13,298 bases of DNA from Phycisphaerae bacterium (GCA_030603035.1 JAUVYQ010000072.1:1-13298); one strand, 5' to 3'. Shown: positions 1 through 8,542, counted from the first letter of the stretch. A program made the numbers and translations. The notes: generated by a model not told the origin, from the sequence alone.

Positions 1-32
1 TCTTTCATTTGGTCTAAAATTTCTTCATACAT
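1..32 (-). CDS. 5' end of an unidentified gene running off the left edge
   Basis: The - strand reads ATG at 32-30 followed by codons for MYEEILDQMK with no stop before the edge. A strong Shine-Dalgarno GGAGGG (complement of 40-45) sits 7 bases before the ATG, which is why I believe this start despite only ten codons being visible. It follows the sulfatase stop (115) on the same strand with an 82-base gap, so it may share its transcript. The acidic helical start gives no family. The SD lies in one arm of an inverted repeat (39-47 with 101-109), so its translation may be structure-controlled. Confidence 0.6.
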   Translation of the reverse strand, partial: MYEEILDQMK

Positions 33-38
33 TTTTTT

Positions 39-109
39 GCCCTCCAATGGCAGAAACATTTTTAGGTGAATTTTAAGCTAATTTACCAAAAATGCACCTG
101 TTGGAGGGC
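39..109 (-). promoter_or_regulatory. Inverted repeat able to hide the SD of the leftmost gene
   Basis: GCCCTCCAA at 39-47 is the exact reverse complement of TTGGAGGGC at 101-109 (9 bp, 53-base loop). An inner AGGTG (64-68) can pair with CACCT (95-99). In the - strand RNA the upstream arm is an anti-SD starting a few bases after the sulfatase stop codon, and the downstream arm contains the GGAGGG SD of the gene starting at 32. Pairing would block initiation, and a ribosome finishing the sulfatase would cover the anti-SD. The repeat is seen; the role is inference. Confidence 0.4.
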
Positions 110-114
110 TATTT

Positions 115-1605
115 TTACCTACAAACTTGACGGGCACCCTGCCAGAACTTACTGCTGTCGCCCAGTTTGTCCTTCCATCTCAGCAGTTCCTTGCGCAGGC
201 GTTTCAGGTGTGTAGCGTATCGCGAGTTGTCCGTTAGGCTGTTAATCTCCCAGGGGTCCGCTTGCAGGTCGAAGAGCTGGGTCGTCCTTTTGCCTTTCAC
301 GGCGTACTCGATGAGCTTATAGCGCTCGTCGCGGACGCCACGCTGAATATCCTTATATGCGAAGAAAAGGGTGTCCCGTATCTTCCGCTTCCGGCTGATA
401 ATGCCGGCGAGACTGCGTCCCTCCACCGAGCCGGGAATCGGCACGCCGGTCAGGTCACAGAGAGTCGGGAAGATGTCCAGCAGGTAGCAGAAGGCATCGC
501 GTCTTTGGCCTTTCGGAATGTCCGGGCCGCTCATTATCAAGGGCACGTGCACGCTGTGCTCGTAGAGGTTCTGCTTACCCATCAGGCCGTGTCGGCCCAC
601 GGCCAGGCCGTTGTCCCCGGCGAAAACGATAATCGTGTTCTTGGCCTGCCCCGTTTTCTTCAGCGCACTAAGCACCCGTCCAATCTGGGCGTCCATGTGC
701 GTAATTATGGCATAGTAGTCGGCGATATGTCTGCGGATTTCCTTCGGCGTTCGAGGCCAGGACGCCAGCTTTTCGTCGCGGATTTTCACCTCGCCGTTAT
801 CAAACGGATGCTCAGGCAGAAAATTCTTCGGCAGGACAATCTTCTCAGGATTGTACATTTGCCGGTACTTCTCAGGTGCCTGCCGCGGGTCATGCGGTGC
901 CGTGTAGGCGACGTACACAAAAAAGGGCTTGTCGTTCTTGTAGTCGCGCAGGAAGTCGATAGCCGCATCGCTGAACAGCTCGCTGGAATGCTTATCACCC
1001 TTGTATCGCTGGTTTCTCGGGTAGTTCCCGGTGGGGTCGAAATCGTTTACCGGAACGCTCCAATGATTGCCCATACCGCCTAAGAAGATATTGGCCCCCG
1101 TCGAAAAACATCGGGCGAATGTTTTTTTGTCCTGGTGCCACTTGCCCGTATGAAAGGTCGTGTAGCCGGCCTTCTGCAGGACTTCCGGCAGGGTCACATG
1201 CTTTTCCGGGATTGTATTCCCTGCACCCTCAAGACCGAACAGTGTCCGGCCGCTCATCAGCATAGCGCGGCTGGGTACACATACCGCCCCGCTCATCGAG
1301 CCCATAATATAGGCGTTCGTGAAGGTCGTGCCGTTGCGCACCAGTGAGTCCATATTGAGCGTGATGATGTGTTTGTTACCCAGCGAGTGTATCGTGTCGA
1401 AGCGCTGGTCGTCGGTGAAGAAGAAGAGGATGTTCGGCCGTTTTCTTTCTGCCCCCGTCATCTGGCCCATGCTGGCGCAGCCCGACATTGCCAGCGAAGC
1501 AGCCCCCACACCCACGCTTTTTAGAAAACTCCGGCGATTTAGACGGATGTCTGTTTCCACGTGCCTTTCGGGCAAATCGCGTCGTGTATAATCGAGCGTA
1601 CTCAT
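115..1605 (-). CDS. Tat-exported lipoprotein sulfatase (arylsulfatase family, S1-type)
   Basis: This 496-residue protein has the alkaline-phosphatase-fold sulfatase signature. Cys109-Val-Pro-Ser-Arg113 is the C-x-P-S-R motif whose cysteine is matured to formylglycine. Asp65-Asp66, Asp331-Asn332, His238, Lys155 (GKWH) and the RHGLMGK segment (338-344) match the usual calcium- and sulfate-binding positions. The N-terminus carries a twin-arginine motif (NRRSFLKS, residues 23-30), a short hydrophobic stretch and a Cys43 after MSG, so I expect Tat export followed by lipid anchoring. An AGGAG sequence at 1615-1619 supports the ATG at 1605. The substrate cannot be read from sequence; in Planctomycetota such enzymes usually desulfate polysaccharides. 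No formylglycine-generating enzyme is in the window. It is co-directional with the M16 pair, 112 bases downstream. Confidence 0.92.
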   Translation of the reverse strand: MSTLDYTRRDLPERHVETDIRLNRRSFLKSVGVGAASLAMSGCASMGQMTGAERKRPNILFFFTDDQRFDTIHSLGNKHIITLNMDSLVRNGTTFTNAYIMGSMSGAVCVPSRAMLMSGRTLFGLEGAGNTIPEKHVTLPEVLQKAGYTTFHTGKWHQDKKTFARCFSTGANIFLGGMGNHWSVPVNDFDPTGNYPRNQRYKGDKHSSELFSDAAIDFLRDYKNDKPFFVYVAYTAPHDPRQAPEKYRQMYNPEKIVLPKNFLPEHPFDNGEVKIRDEKLASWPRTPKEIRRHIADYYAIITHMDAQIGRVLSALKKTGQAKNTIIVFAGDNGLAVGRHGLMGKQNLYEHSVHVPLIMSGPDIPKGQRRDAFCYLLDIFPTLCDLTGVPIPGSVEGRSLAGIISRKRKIRDTLFFAYKDIQRGVRDERYKLIEYAVKGKRTTQLFDLQADPWEINSLTDNSRYATHLKRLRKELLRWKDKLGDSSKFWQGARQVCR

Positions 1606-1632
1606 TTTTTGGTTCTCCTAAGCTCCGCTCCC

Positions 1633-1687
1633 GTCATTGCGAGCCCCGCCCATCGGATGGGCTGGGCGAGCGAAGCGAAGCAATCTC
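1633..1687. repeat. ATTGC...GCAAT palindromic intergenic repeat, copy 1
   Basis: The outer arms ATTGC (1636-1640) and GCAAT (1680-1684) pair, and an inner GCCCATC (1648-1654) pairs with GATGGGC (1656-1662). The segment begins GTCATTGCGAG and ends GAAGCAATCTC, as do the copies near 8503 and 8686. It lies in the 112-base gap between the M16 gene and the sulfatase, just upstream of the sulfatase SD. It is REP-like in build. No transposase partner is visible. Confidence 0.65.
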
Positions 1688-1689
1688 AA

Positions 1690-1712
1690 AATAATCAATA
1701 ATCAATAATCAA
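1690..1712. repeat. Heptamer array, unit AATAATC (3.3 copies)
   Basis: Three perfect tandem copies of AATAATC and a partial fourth occupy the space between the palindromic repeat and the stop codon of the first M16 gene. It is one of nine 7-bp-period arrays in the window. Confidence 0.7.
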
Positions 1713-1717
1713 TTTCT

Positions 1718-2932
1718 TTAAGGCCCTATTGAAAGCTGCGTGAAATCGCCCGGGTTGAACTGCTCTATCAGCGAATGAACGTCATCGACGGTAACAGCTC
1801 TTATAGCGCTGATGTCGTCCTCGATGGTGCGATACTGCTCTAAATATATCCAGTTAAAACCAAGGTCAATCAGCCGGCCCATTGGCAGCTCATTCTTTAT
1901 TACCAGTGCACTTAAAATCTTATTTTTTGCCTTTCTTAATTCGTCATTGGTTATGCCGCTTTCGGTAAGACTACGGAAAATACCCCTGACGGTATCAAGC
2001 ACTTTGCAGACATTGCCGGCGCTGCATCGGATATAACTGCAAAATGCTCCTGTCCCATCCATAGCTCCAAATTGCATCGTTGCTGCTTCTGCTAATGCCT
2101 TGTCAACCAGCTCCCAGAAAAATCTTGACCCGACATCGTCACCGACGATAACGCCTAAAAGCGAAGCGGCGAACCTCCTCGTGTCTTGAGCCGACACACC
2201 GGGGCTCATAAGGCATATATGTTCGCGAGCCAGGTTTGATTTTTCAACTCTTTCTTTCTTTTTGCTGCCTTCCCAGTGTTCCAGCTTTCTGCCGGCAACC
2301 TGCTTTTGCCACTTGCTGCAGGGACTTTCAGCAATCGAGCAGATTTGGTCCCAGTCAAAATTACCCGCACACGCCAGCACCATATTGTTCGGTGCATAAC
2401 GCCTGGCGAAAAAGGAGCGCATCTGTTCGGCCGTCAGATTATCTATACTTTCCCCACTGCCTAAAACGCTGTTCCCGCAGGGATGGCCGTCGAAGTGCAG
2501 ACTTCTGCATCTCTCCATAACATCAAAGCTCGGCAGGTCCTTATACATTGCAATTTCTTCTTTGATTACATTTTTTTCAATATCGAAATCTTTATCTCTA
2601 AGGGCCGGCCTCATCAGCTCTATCCACAGCCCCGTTACCTCGGCCAGGTATTCCGGCAAAACAGCAGCATAAAAGACGGTATTTTCCTCACTGGTGGCAG
2701 CGTTGAATTGTGCACCTGTTCTATCGAATGCCTCATTGACTTCAAACGCACTTAGTCTTTCGGTGCCCTTGAACAGCATATGTTCCAGGAAATGCGACAC
2801 CCCGTTTATCTGTTTGGGCTCATCACGGGCACCGCTCTTGACAAAAAAACCCACCACTGCCGATTTGGCGGATTTATTAACTTCCCCGATTAAACTTAAG
2901 CCGTTCGCCAGTTTCTTCTTCTTAAATTCCAT
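1718..2932 (-). CDS. M16 family zinc peptidase, catalytic subunit
   Basis: This 404-residue protein belongs to the M16 (pitrilysin/mitochondrial processing peptidase) family. It carries the inverted zinc motif His47-Phe-Leu-Glu50-His51 and the third ligand region NVIKEEI (Glu125/Glu126), at the usual spacing of about 75 residues. The length fits an M16B single-subunit peptidase with two homologous domains. The C-terminal domain has Ser269-Arg270 but reads KALAEA (278-283) where family members have the RGLCY segment, so the substrate-binding Arg/Tyr pair is incomplete. That segment is present in the adjacent upstream gene, so the two proteins probably work as a heterodimer. The gap to that gene is 68 bases on the same strand. 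No strong SD is visible before the ATG. The substrate is unknown. Confidence 0.92.
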   Translation of the reverse strand: MEFKKKKLANGLSLIGEVNKSAKSAVVGFFVKSGARDEPKQINGVSHFLEHMLFKGTERLSAFEVNEAFDRTGAQFNAATSEENTVFYAAVLPEYLAEVTGLWIELMRPALRDKDFDIEKNVIKEEIAMYKDLPSFDVMERCRSLHFDGHPCGNSVLGSGESIDNLTAEQMRSFFARRYAPNNMVLACAGNFDWDQICSIAESPCSKWQKQVAGRKLEHWEGSKKKERVEKSNLAREHICLMSPGVSAQDTRRFAASLLGVIVGDDVGSRFFWELVDKALAEAATMQFGAMDGTGAFCSYIRCSAGNVCKVLDTVRGIFRSLTESGITNDELRKAKNKILSALVIKNELPMGRLIDLGFNWIYLEQYRTIEDDISAIRAVTVDDVHSLIEQFNPGDFTQLSIGP

Positions 2933-2976
2933 ACTTTACTCTGACATTTTTAGTTTTGAATTCTCAATTGTTAGTT

Positions 2977-3006
2977 AACTCAAAACTCAACACTAAAAAC
3001 TCAAAA
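2977..3006. repeat. Heptamer array over an M16 stop codon, unit CTCAAAA
   Basis: Four tandem units (CTCAAAA, CTCAACA, CTAAAAA, CTCAAAA) run in phase from 2979 to 3006, preceded by AA. The TGA stop of the upstream M16 gene (3001-3003) falls inside the array, so the last residues of that protein are partly array-encoded. Confidence 0.6.
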
Positions 3007-4236
3007 CTTTACTTCTTTCGGGCCTATTGTTACTACCGTAAAATCTTTGAACTTGTTATTCCGCAGAAAACCCAGAACTGAATCAACGCTGGTCTCTTCG
3101 ATTTTACTCTTAATTTCATCCAGGCTTCGAACTCTGCCCAAGATGTAGTAGTCGCTTCCAATTCCCCCGGCCCGGCTGCTGGACGATTCGCTTTGCAGAA
3201 TTAGTGAGCTTTTTAATCCCACTTTGGCCCGCTCGATTTCTTCTTTGCTGATTTCAACACTTAGCCGATTGAACTCGCCGATTATCACATCGAGTGTTTC
3301 CTGACCCTTTTCCGGCGTCGTCCCTGCGTAGCACATTATACCAGCCGCACTTTTGAGACCGTGGTACCGCGCCCCTATTGCGTAGCACAGACCTCGTTTT
3401 TCTCTTACCTCTGTAAATAATCTGGCACTCATCCCGCCCGAAAGAACTGATACCGCCACCCTCGCATTGTAGTAGTCCTCATCGGCTGGTTTAACCGTCT
3501 CGGTCATCAGGCCGATGTGCACCTGCGCACCATCGTTATGCAGATGCGTATATTTACTTGATGCTGGATGCTCGATGCTGGATGCTCGATGCTGGATGTT
3601 GGTATCGAGAATCGAGAATCGAGAATCGAGAATCGAGACAATAGCATCGAAGTCGTATTTGCCGGCAACCGCAAAAATCGTCTGCGACAGATTGAAGCGG
3701 TTCTTTATAATCGCTCTTGTACTCTGGGCCGTCAAAGCCTTCAATTCGTCGATATGCCCTACAACACTGCGCCCCAGAGGACTCGGATAAAATTGCTCTC
3801 GAAGTTCGAGCATGACCTTTTGCCGGGGGTCATCGTCTAAAGCAAGCACACCATCAATTGCTAATTGCCTGGCTAATTCAAACTGGTCTTCTTTCAAGCT
3901 GGCTTCAAGTATAATATCAGCGTATAAATCTAAAGCTTGCGATAAGTTGTTGGCTTCCAGGGCCGCCCCAATGGTTATATGGGAGCTGCCGACCCCGCCT
4001 GCGCGATGCAGACCCAGCCCGTCGAGTGCGTCACCGAGTTGCCTGCTGTTTTTATCGCCGGCACCTCTGAAAACCCAGTCGGCGATAACACTCCCGGCAC
4101 CGCAGCAGCCCTCCGGCAGCAAAGCCTCTCCAGCCGGCAGCATAAAACCAAACGCCACCGACTCAACCGCCTCCATCGGCTCGCCGAAAAGGACCATCCC
4201 GTTCTTCAAGATACATTTGTCAAATCTTTCCGCCAT
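3001..4236 (-). CDS. M16 family protein, non-catalytic subunit
   Basis: This 411-residue protein has the M16 fold but no HxxEH zinc motif: the equivalent stretch reads VIADWVFRGAG (50-60). It keeps the C-terminal substrate-binding region, with Arg272 in GGMSARLF and RGLCYAIGA (281-289, Tyr285). This is the mirror image of the neighbouring gene, which has the zinc site but lacks RGLCY, and matches known heterodimeric M16B peptidases. A SD-like AAGGAA lies 7-8 bases before the ATG at 4236. Residues about 201-227 (SILDSRFSILD then HRASSIEHPASS) are encoded by a heptamer tandem array at 3560-3636 and look like an in-frame insertion between the KYDFDAIV strand and the domain linker. Its reading frame depends on the array copy number. 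Confidence 0.88.
   Translation of the reverse strand: MAERFDKCILKNGMVLFGEPMEAVESVAFGFMLPAGEALLPEGCCGAGSVIADWVFRGAGDKNSRQLGDALDGLGLHRAGGVGSSHITIGAALEANNLSQALDLYADIILEASLKEDQFELARQLAIDGVLALDDDPRQKVMLELREQFYPSPLGRSVVGHIDELKALTAQSTRAIIKNRFNLSQTIFAVAGKYDFDAIVSILDSRFSILDTNIQHRASSIEHPASSKYTHLHNDGAQVHIGLMTETVKPADEDYYNARVAVSVLSGGMSARLFTEVREKRGLCYAIGARYHGLKSAAGIMCYAGTTPEKGQETLDVIIGEFNRLSVEISKEEIERAKVGLKSSLILQSESSSSRAGGIGSDYYILGRVRSLDEIKSKIEETSVDSVLGFLRNNKFKDFTVVTIGPKEVKF
3560..3636. repeat. Intragenic heptamer array in the M16 gene (11 units)
   Basis: Eleven 7-bp units run in unbroken phase on the + strand. GATGCTG and GATGCTC alternate for five units, followed by GATGTTG, GTATCGA and four GAATCGA. 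The array is wholly inside the coding sequence and translated. The same words occur, reverse-complemented, in the intergenic array at 12395-12443. Seven is not a multiple of three, so loss or gain of one unit would shift the frame. Confidence 0.85.
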
Positions 4237-4254
4237 CCAAACATTCCTTTTTTA

Positions 4255-4278
4255 TCATTCCCGCGAAAGCGGGAATCC
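4255..4278. repeat. ATTCCCGC-GAAA-GCGGGAAT hairpin repeat, copy A
   Basis: A perfect 8-bp stem (4257-4264 with 4269-4276) is closed by a GAAA loop. The shape ATTCCC-N8-GGGAAT is that of the dRS3-type repeats known from Neisseria, though homology is not implied. It lies just upstream of the SD of the non-catalytic M16 subunit. The gap 4237-4531 holds two copies of this hairpin, two other hairpins and a heptamer array. I find no gene in it. Confidence 0.75.
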
Positions 4279-4287
4279 AGAGTATTT

Positions 4288-4340
4288 AGCCCCGAAATTT
4301 ATTGCGGGGTTGTTTAGCCGTCGCCGGCACGGCGACGCTT
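4288..4340. repeat. Two TTTAGCC-led GC hairpins
   Basis: Between the two GAAA-loop hairpins are CCCCG...CGGGG (about 4291-4310) and GTCGCCG-GCA-CGGCGAC (about 4319-4335), each preceded by TTTAGCC. A third TTTAGCC-led hairpin lies at 8733-8751. They look like members of one loose palindromic family. Confidence 0.4.
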
Positions 4341-4344
4341 TATT

Positions 4345-4368
4345 GTCATTCCCGCGAAAGCAGGAATC
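4345..4368. repeat. ATTCCCGC-GAAA hairpin repeat, copy B
   Basis: It has the same sequence as copy A except for one stem mismatch (GCAGGAAT instead of GCGGGAAT, 4360-4367). The arms are 4348-4355 and 4360-4367 around a GAAA loop. The two copies are in direct orientation 91 bases apart. Confidence 0.7.
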
Positions 4369-4497
4369 TATCTTAAATATCCACAAAAAGGAGGGCGGAT
4401 TTTACCAATAAGCAGGGATGTTTTCAACTGTGAATTGAATTTTCAGCAAAAAAACTCTAAATATTGGAGGGTTGTTGCCAATAGCCGAAAAAAGCGA

Positions 4498-4532
4498 ACG
4501 CAATACAAGATACACACAACGCAATACGAAGT
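4498..4532. repeat. Heptamer array, unit ACGCAAT and variants (5 units)
   Basis: The units ACGCAAT, ACAAGAT, ACACACA, ACGCAAT and ACGAAGT are in phase and end at the stop codon of the zinc-ribbon gene. The ACGCAAT unit is shared with the array at 8755-8789. Confidence 0.6.
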
Positions 4533-4843
4533 TAGTGAATCCCGAGTTCACTTATCGAGTCCAAGAATCGAGTATAGACGAGTATTGCGAAATAGCCTAA
4601 CAAAAAAGTAAAGACAATAACTAAACTTGTGACCACGACCTTGGTAATTATTTTATAACGCGGGTTGAACCACACCAGCGATAGGGCAAGTGGACCTAAG
4701 CACACCAGAGCAATTACGACGGCAGACGTGGTAAAGTACCATTTTCCTTTCGGCTTGCTGGGGTCATCAAGAAACTCGCCGCAAAAACGGCACTTCACGG
4801 CCTCATCCTGAATTTCCTCTGCGCAAAAGGGGCACTTCTTCAT
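4532..4843 (-). CDS. Small zinc-ribbon membrane protein downstream of smc
   Basis: From the ATG at 4843 this is a 103-residue protein. The N-terminus [12 protein letters not shown]...KCRFCGEF carries two CxxC pairs (Cys4/Cys7 and Cys18/Cys21), a double-CxxC zinc ribbon of the kind found at the start of many small bacterial membrane proteins. Two hydrophobic segments follow (about 37-60 and 67-92), so the ribbon should be cytoplasmic on a two-helix anchor. A GTG at 4852 in frame would add three residues. I prefer the ATG because the MKKCPFC start is typical, but neither start has a good SD. It begins a few bases after the smc stop (4858), which suggests co-transcription, perhaps translational coupling. 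Function is unknown. Confidence 0.75.
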   Translation of the reverse strand: MKKCPFCAEEIQDEAVKCRFCGEFLDDPSKPKGKWYFTTSAVVIALVCLGPLALSLVWFNPRYKIITKVVVTSLVIVFTFLLGYFAILVYTRFLDSISELGIH

Positions 4844-4857
4844 AATACGCACTGCGT

Positions 4858-7800
4858 TTATGCTACGGCGGCCTCCTCTTCAACCTCGTCGAACCCACCG
4901 AAGCTCACGCTTATCTTCTTGCTCACCCCCCGTGTTTGCATCGTTATCCCGAACAGCACGTCCGCAATGCTCATCGTGCGCTTGGCGTGAGTGATTATTA
5001 TAAACTGCGAATCCTTCTCGAATTCACGAATCAGCATATTGAAACGCTCATTATTTGCCTCGTCCAGTGCAGCGTCAATTTCGTCAAGGAAGCAGAACGG
5101 CGACGGCTTTGTCTTGAAAACCGCAAACAAAAGGGCAATTGCAGCCAGCGCCTTTTCACCGCCGCTGAGCAATGATATGCTCCTTGTCCCCTTGCCGGGC
5201 GGCCGGGCTATTACTTCTATACCTGCTTCGAGGATATCTTCGGCATCTTCAAGAACTACATCGGCCTTGCCCCCACCGAACAGCTTGCGGAAAATCTGCT
5301 GGAAATGGACCCTGATTTCTTCGAAGGTCTCCCTGAATTTCTCCCTGCTCTTTTTGTTAAGCCGGCTTATCAATTGCTGTAGACTAACTCGGCTTGTGTT
5401 CAGGTCTTCAACTTGATTACTTAAAAAGTTGTATCGTTTCTCGAGGCCTTCCTGCTCATCTATCGCGTCCAAATTTACATTGCCGAGCCGTTCGATTTTG
5501 CTCCGAAGCTCAGCTATTTCTTCTCTTACCTTGTCCCAGTCAACCTCTTCGTCCCTGTAATTTTCGTAGGACTGGACCAGGTCAATCTGTAATTCCTCTT
5601 GCACTCTTTCAACCAGCGTCTGTGTCCTTACCTCTAACTGGCCCAGTTCTATTTTAAGCTCGCTTATTTTTTGCTCGGTTTCGCCTTGCTCAGTTCGTTT
5701 CTGACGAATTAGACGTTCTGTTTGTTTTTGTTCTTCGAGCAGCTTTTCTATTTCTTTATGCAGCTCCCTGCTGCTTTCCTGGTTCTTTTCTTTTTCGACG
5801 AACAGCTCCGACACCACCGCTTCGCAGTTAAGAATGTCCCTCTGTGAATTTTGGATTTCGGATTTCGAATTTCGAATTTCTCGCTGTGCCGCCTCAGTAG
5901 CCATCCGGTTTTCTAACATCTGGCTTTGCAGACTTACAATTGTTTGCTTCAGTGCCTTGCGGTGTTCGGTAATCTGACCCAGGGCAACTCTTAAATCCGT
6001 AAGCCGGCTCGTCTGCATCTGTTGTTCAGCTTTTTGTTCGGCGTATTTTGCCTCAAGCTCTGCTATATGAGACGTTCGCTCGCTATTTACCGCCTCCAGC
6101 TCCTGCAATTTCTGCTTCGAATCGTATTCCTTCTGCACCGATTGGGTGATCTGTTCTTCCAGCAGGTCGATTTCGCCGGCTATCAATGGCTGCTCATCTC
6201 TCAGCCGCTTTATATTTTGTTCTATTACGCCGAGCTTTGAGCTCACCTGCATCTTTTCCGTATTCGCTTCATAAACAGCCGTTCGCAGGTCCTTACACAA
6301 TTTAGCCAGATGTTCGTTCACCTGTTCATTTTTCTTAATTTGTCCTTCGGCCGCCTCAATCTCACCTGTAATATTGGCGATGGTCTCCTGCAATTGACGC
6401 AGTCGGCTTTTGCGTGATATCAAACCCATTGTTTTCCCTAAAGGCCCGAGGGTTATCGCCCCGTCAGCGCTTAACGATTCGCCCTTTAGAGTAACAAATT
6501 TATACCCATCTCCTGTGCTTTTGGCTAATTCAATTGCCGCATCGATTGAGTCAACGATTATCGTTTTGCCTAACAATTTCCAGACTAATGGTGCGTATTT
6601 GCTCTCATATTTTACGAATTCAACGACCCTGCCCATAACGGGCGGCAGTTTCGACAAATCTTTTTTGTCCACGAACGGCTCTATTTTATCCATACAGATG
6701 AAATTCGCTCTGCCTTCGAGTCTTTCGATTGTTTCCGTATCGGCCAACAGTCTGTTTGTGTTGTTGATTACCAGGGCGTCGGTTTTGCCCTCAAGGGCGG
6801 CCTCAACGGCATTTGCATATTTGACATCGGCCGCAATCATATCTGCCACTATTCCTTCGATGTAATCTAATTTATTGACTGACCGATTCGCTAAAATGCT
6901 TTTAACACCCGTATTAAGCCCCTCGCGTCTTCCCTCCATATCCGTCAATATCGCCAGCTCGACGCTCAGTGCGCTTCGTGCCTCGCGGCTCGCGGTTAAT
7001 CGCTTGTTGTCCGTTGCGAGCAGGCTGTTGATTTCTTCTGTTTTGTTGCGTTTGGTTTCTAAATTCTGTGTCAATTCACCTAACACTTTTTCGATATCGT
7101 TCAAGCGGGCCTTGTGTTGCGCCTTTTCGGTAAGCAGCTTTTCAAGTTCCGTGCAGGCACGTTCCGCCCGGCTGGCAAGACGGTCCTTCTGACCGGATAA
7201 ATTGTTGCGATAAACTGAAATGCTCTGGATTTCGTTATGAAGTTGCGCCGTCCTTCTGACTATATCGATAACGCCTGATTTCTCATCTTCCAAATCCGCC
7301 TCGAGCGAGCCACATTCGGTGTTTATTTCCTCGATGGCTTTTTGGATTTGCGAGACGGCCTGGCTTTTCTCTTCGAGCATCTTTTCGCAGTTTGCCAGCT
7401 CGCTGTTGTATTGTGCTGAATCTGCTGTAAAGAGGTTTTTCTGCTCCTGCAGTTTTTCGACTCTCTCACCTGCCGAGTCCTTTCTTTGCTGCAGTTCTGT
7501 AATTCTCGTTCGCAAAAATTCAATTCGTTGAAGCTGCTGCTCGATTTTGCTCTCAACGGCAACAAGGCAATTGTCTGTATGGCTTAGTTTATGCTCCGCT
7601 TCTATTTTCTCTTCGCCCAGTTTGCTCATCAGGGCGTCATTCTTTGCTACCTCCGCTGCCAGCCGCCCCAACTGTTCCTCTACCTGCTCAAGAGCAATTT
7701 TCTTCTCTCCAAGTTGCGTCTTTATCTTGTGATATTCAACCAGCGAGTAATTGACCTGCAGCTCCTTGAGCCTTTGGCTGTATCGCAGGTAGTTTCGCGC

Positions 7801-8445
7801 TTTACCCGCCTGAAGTTTCACACTTCGCAGTCTCTTTGTCACTTCGCCCAGGATATCCGCAAGCCGCAGCAGGTTTTGTTCCGCATGTTCCAGTTTACGA
7901 AGTGCCTCTTTCTTGTGCGCTTTATACTTGCTTATGCCCGCCGCTTCTTCGAATATAACCCTTCTGTCTGTTTTCGATGCGCTTAATAACTGCTCAATCT
8001 GTCCCTGCTCAAGAATCGAGTATGCTCTGGCGCCTATGCCGGTGTCCATAAATAGTTCTCGGACATCTTTCAATCGGCAGATTTTATTGTTTATCCGATA
8101 TTCACTCTCCCCGCTCTTGTATATCCGCCGTGTAATTTGCACCTCGTCGGCCTCAATTGGCAGCTGTCTCGTCCCGGTTCCATCGGAATTGGAGATAAAT
8201 AAGTTCACTTCAGCTGCGCCGAGAGGTTTTCTGCTGCTGCTTCCGCTGAATATCACATCAGCCATCTGCCCGCCTCGCAGGCTCTTGACACTTTGTTCCC
8301 CGAGTACCCACTTTACCGCATCGACGATATTGCTCTTACCGCAGCCGTTCGGTCCAACAATGGCGGTTATAGACGAATCGAAAGCAAATTTTGTTTTGTC
8401 GGCGAAACTTTTGAATCCATCAAGAACGATTTTTTCAAGTCTCAT
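4858..8445 (-). CDS. smc: Chromosome segregation protein SMC
   Basis: This is a complete 1195-residue SMC ATPase, the usual length for bacterial SMC. The N-terminal head has Walker A GPNGCGKS (31-38) and the [10 protein letters not shown] segment (about 143-152). Long coiled coils flank a hinge at about 520-670. The C-terminal head has the signature LSGGEK (1093-1098), Walker B FCFLDEID (1117-1124) and a switch histidine in ITHAKRT (about 1153). It should dimerise at the hinge and act with ScpA/ScpB in chromosome compaction and segregation; neither partner gene is in the window. A SD-like AGGG lies 8 bases before the ATG. Residues 856-867 ([12 protein letters not shown]) in the second coiled coil are encoded by a heptamer array at 5846-5880, apparently an in-frame insertion. 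Confidence 0.97.
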   Translation of the reverse strand: MRLEKIVLDGFKSFADKTKFAFDSSITAIVGPNGCGKSNIVDAVKWVLGEQSVKSLRGGQMADVIFSGSSSRKPLGAAEVNLFISNSDGTGTRQLPIEADEVQITRRIYKSGESEYRINNKICRLKDVRELFMDTGIGARAYSILEQGQIEQLLSASKTDRRVIFEEAAGISKYKAHKKEALRKLEHAEQNLLRLADILGEVTKRLRSVKLQAGKARNYLRYSQRLKELQVNYSLVEYHKIKTQLGEKKIALEQVEEQLGRLAAEVAKNDALMSKLGEEKIEAEHKLSHTDNCLVAVESKIEQQLQRIEFLRTRITELQQRKDSAGERVEKLQEQKNLFTADSAQYNSELANCEKMLEEKSQAVSQIQKAIEEINTECGSLEADLEDEKSGVIDIVRRTAQLHNEIQSISVYRNNLSGQKDRLASRAERACTELEKLLTEKAQHKARLNDIEKVLGELTQNLETKRNKTEEINSLLATDNKRLTASREARSALSVELAILTDMEGRREGLNTGVKSILANRSVNKLDYIEGIVADMIAADVKYANAVEAALEGKTDALVINNTNRLLADTETIERLEGRANFICMDKIEPFVDKKDLSKLPPVMGRVVEFVKYESKYAPLVWKLLGKTIIVDSIDAAIELAKSTGDGYKFVTLKGESLSADGAITLGPLGKTMGLISRKSRLRQLQETIANITGEIEAAEGQIKKNEQVNEHLAKLCKDLRTAVYEANTEKMQVSSKLGVIEQNIKRLRDEQPLIAGEIDLLEEQITQSVQKEYDSKQKLQELEAVNSERTSHIAELEAKYAEQKAEQQMQTSRLTDLRVALGQITEHRKALKQTIVSLQSQMLENRMATEAAQREIRNSKSEIQNSQRDILNCEAVVSELFVEKEKNQESSRELHKEIEKLLEEQKQTERLIRQKRTEQGETEQKISELKIELGQLEVRTQTLVERVQEELQIDLVQSYENYRDEEVDWDKVREEIAELRSKIERLGNVNLDAIDEQEGLEKRYNFLSNQVEDLNTSRVSLQQLISRLNKKSREKFRETFEEIRVHFQQIFRKLFGGGKADVVLEDAEDILEAGIEVIARPPGKGTRSISLLSGGEKALAAIALLFAVFKTKPSPFCFLDEIDAALDEANNERFNMLIREFEKDSQFIIITHAKRTMSIADVLFGITMQTRGVSKKISVSFGGFDEVEEEAAVA
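5846..5880. repeat. Intragenic heptamer array in smc (5 units)
   Basis: The units GAATTTT, GGATTTC, GGATTTC, GAATTTC and GAATTTC are in phase inside the smc coding sequence. Read on the - strand they encode [12 protein letters not shown] within the C-terminal coiled coil. The 35 bases plus one make twelve codons, so the frame is kept. Confidence 0.75.
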
Positions 8446-8471
8446 TTTTTTTACCCTGCTGGTAGTGTGTT

Positions 8472-8530
8472 GTCATTGCGAGGCCTGCGATTACTCCAAT
8501 TAGTCATTGCGAGCGCAGCGAAGCAATCCC
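8472..8530. repeat. ATTGC...GCAAT palindromic repeat, one partial and one full copy
   Basis: A truncated copy (GTCATTGCGAGGCCTGCGA, 8472-8490) is followed by a full short copy at 8503-8530 with arms ATTGC (8506-8510) and GCAAT (8523-8527). They lie directly upstream of smc. The gap 8446-8823 (378 bases) holds this pair, a hairpin, two heptamer arrays, a third palindromic copy and a GC hairpin. I see no gene in it. Confidence 0.6.
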
Positions 8531-8542
8531 TTCTTCCGCCTG

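Noticed and set aside
262..1083. Long + strand reading frame (273 codons) opposite the sulfatase
   Set aside because: It is antisense to a gene with all sulfatase motifs, has no family resemblance and no SD; it is a codon-bias shadow.
4418..4438. Tiny + strand frame after GGAGGG at 4389
   Set aside because: Only six codons before a stop; the SD-like sequence is probably chance.
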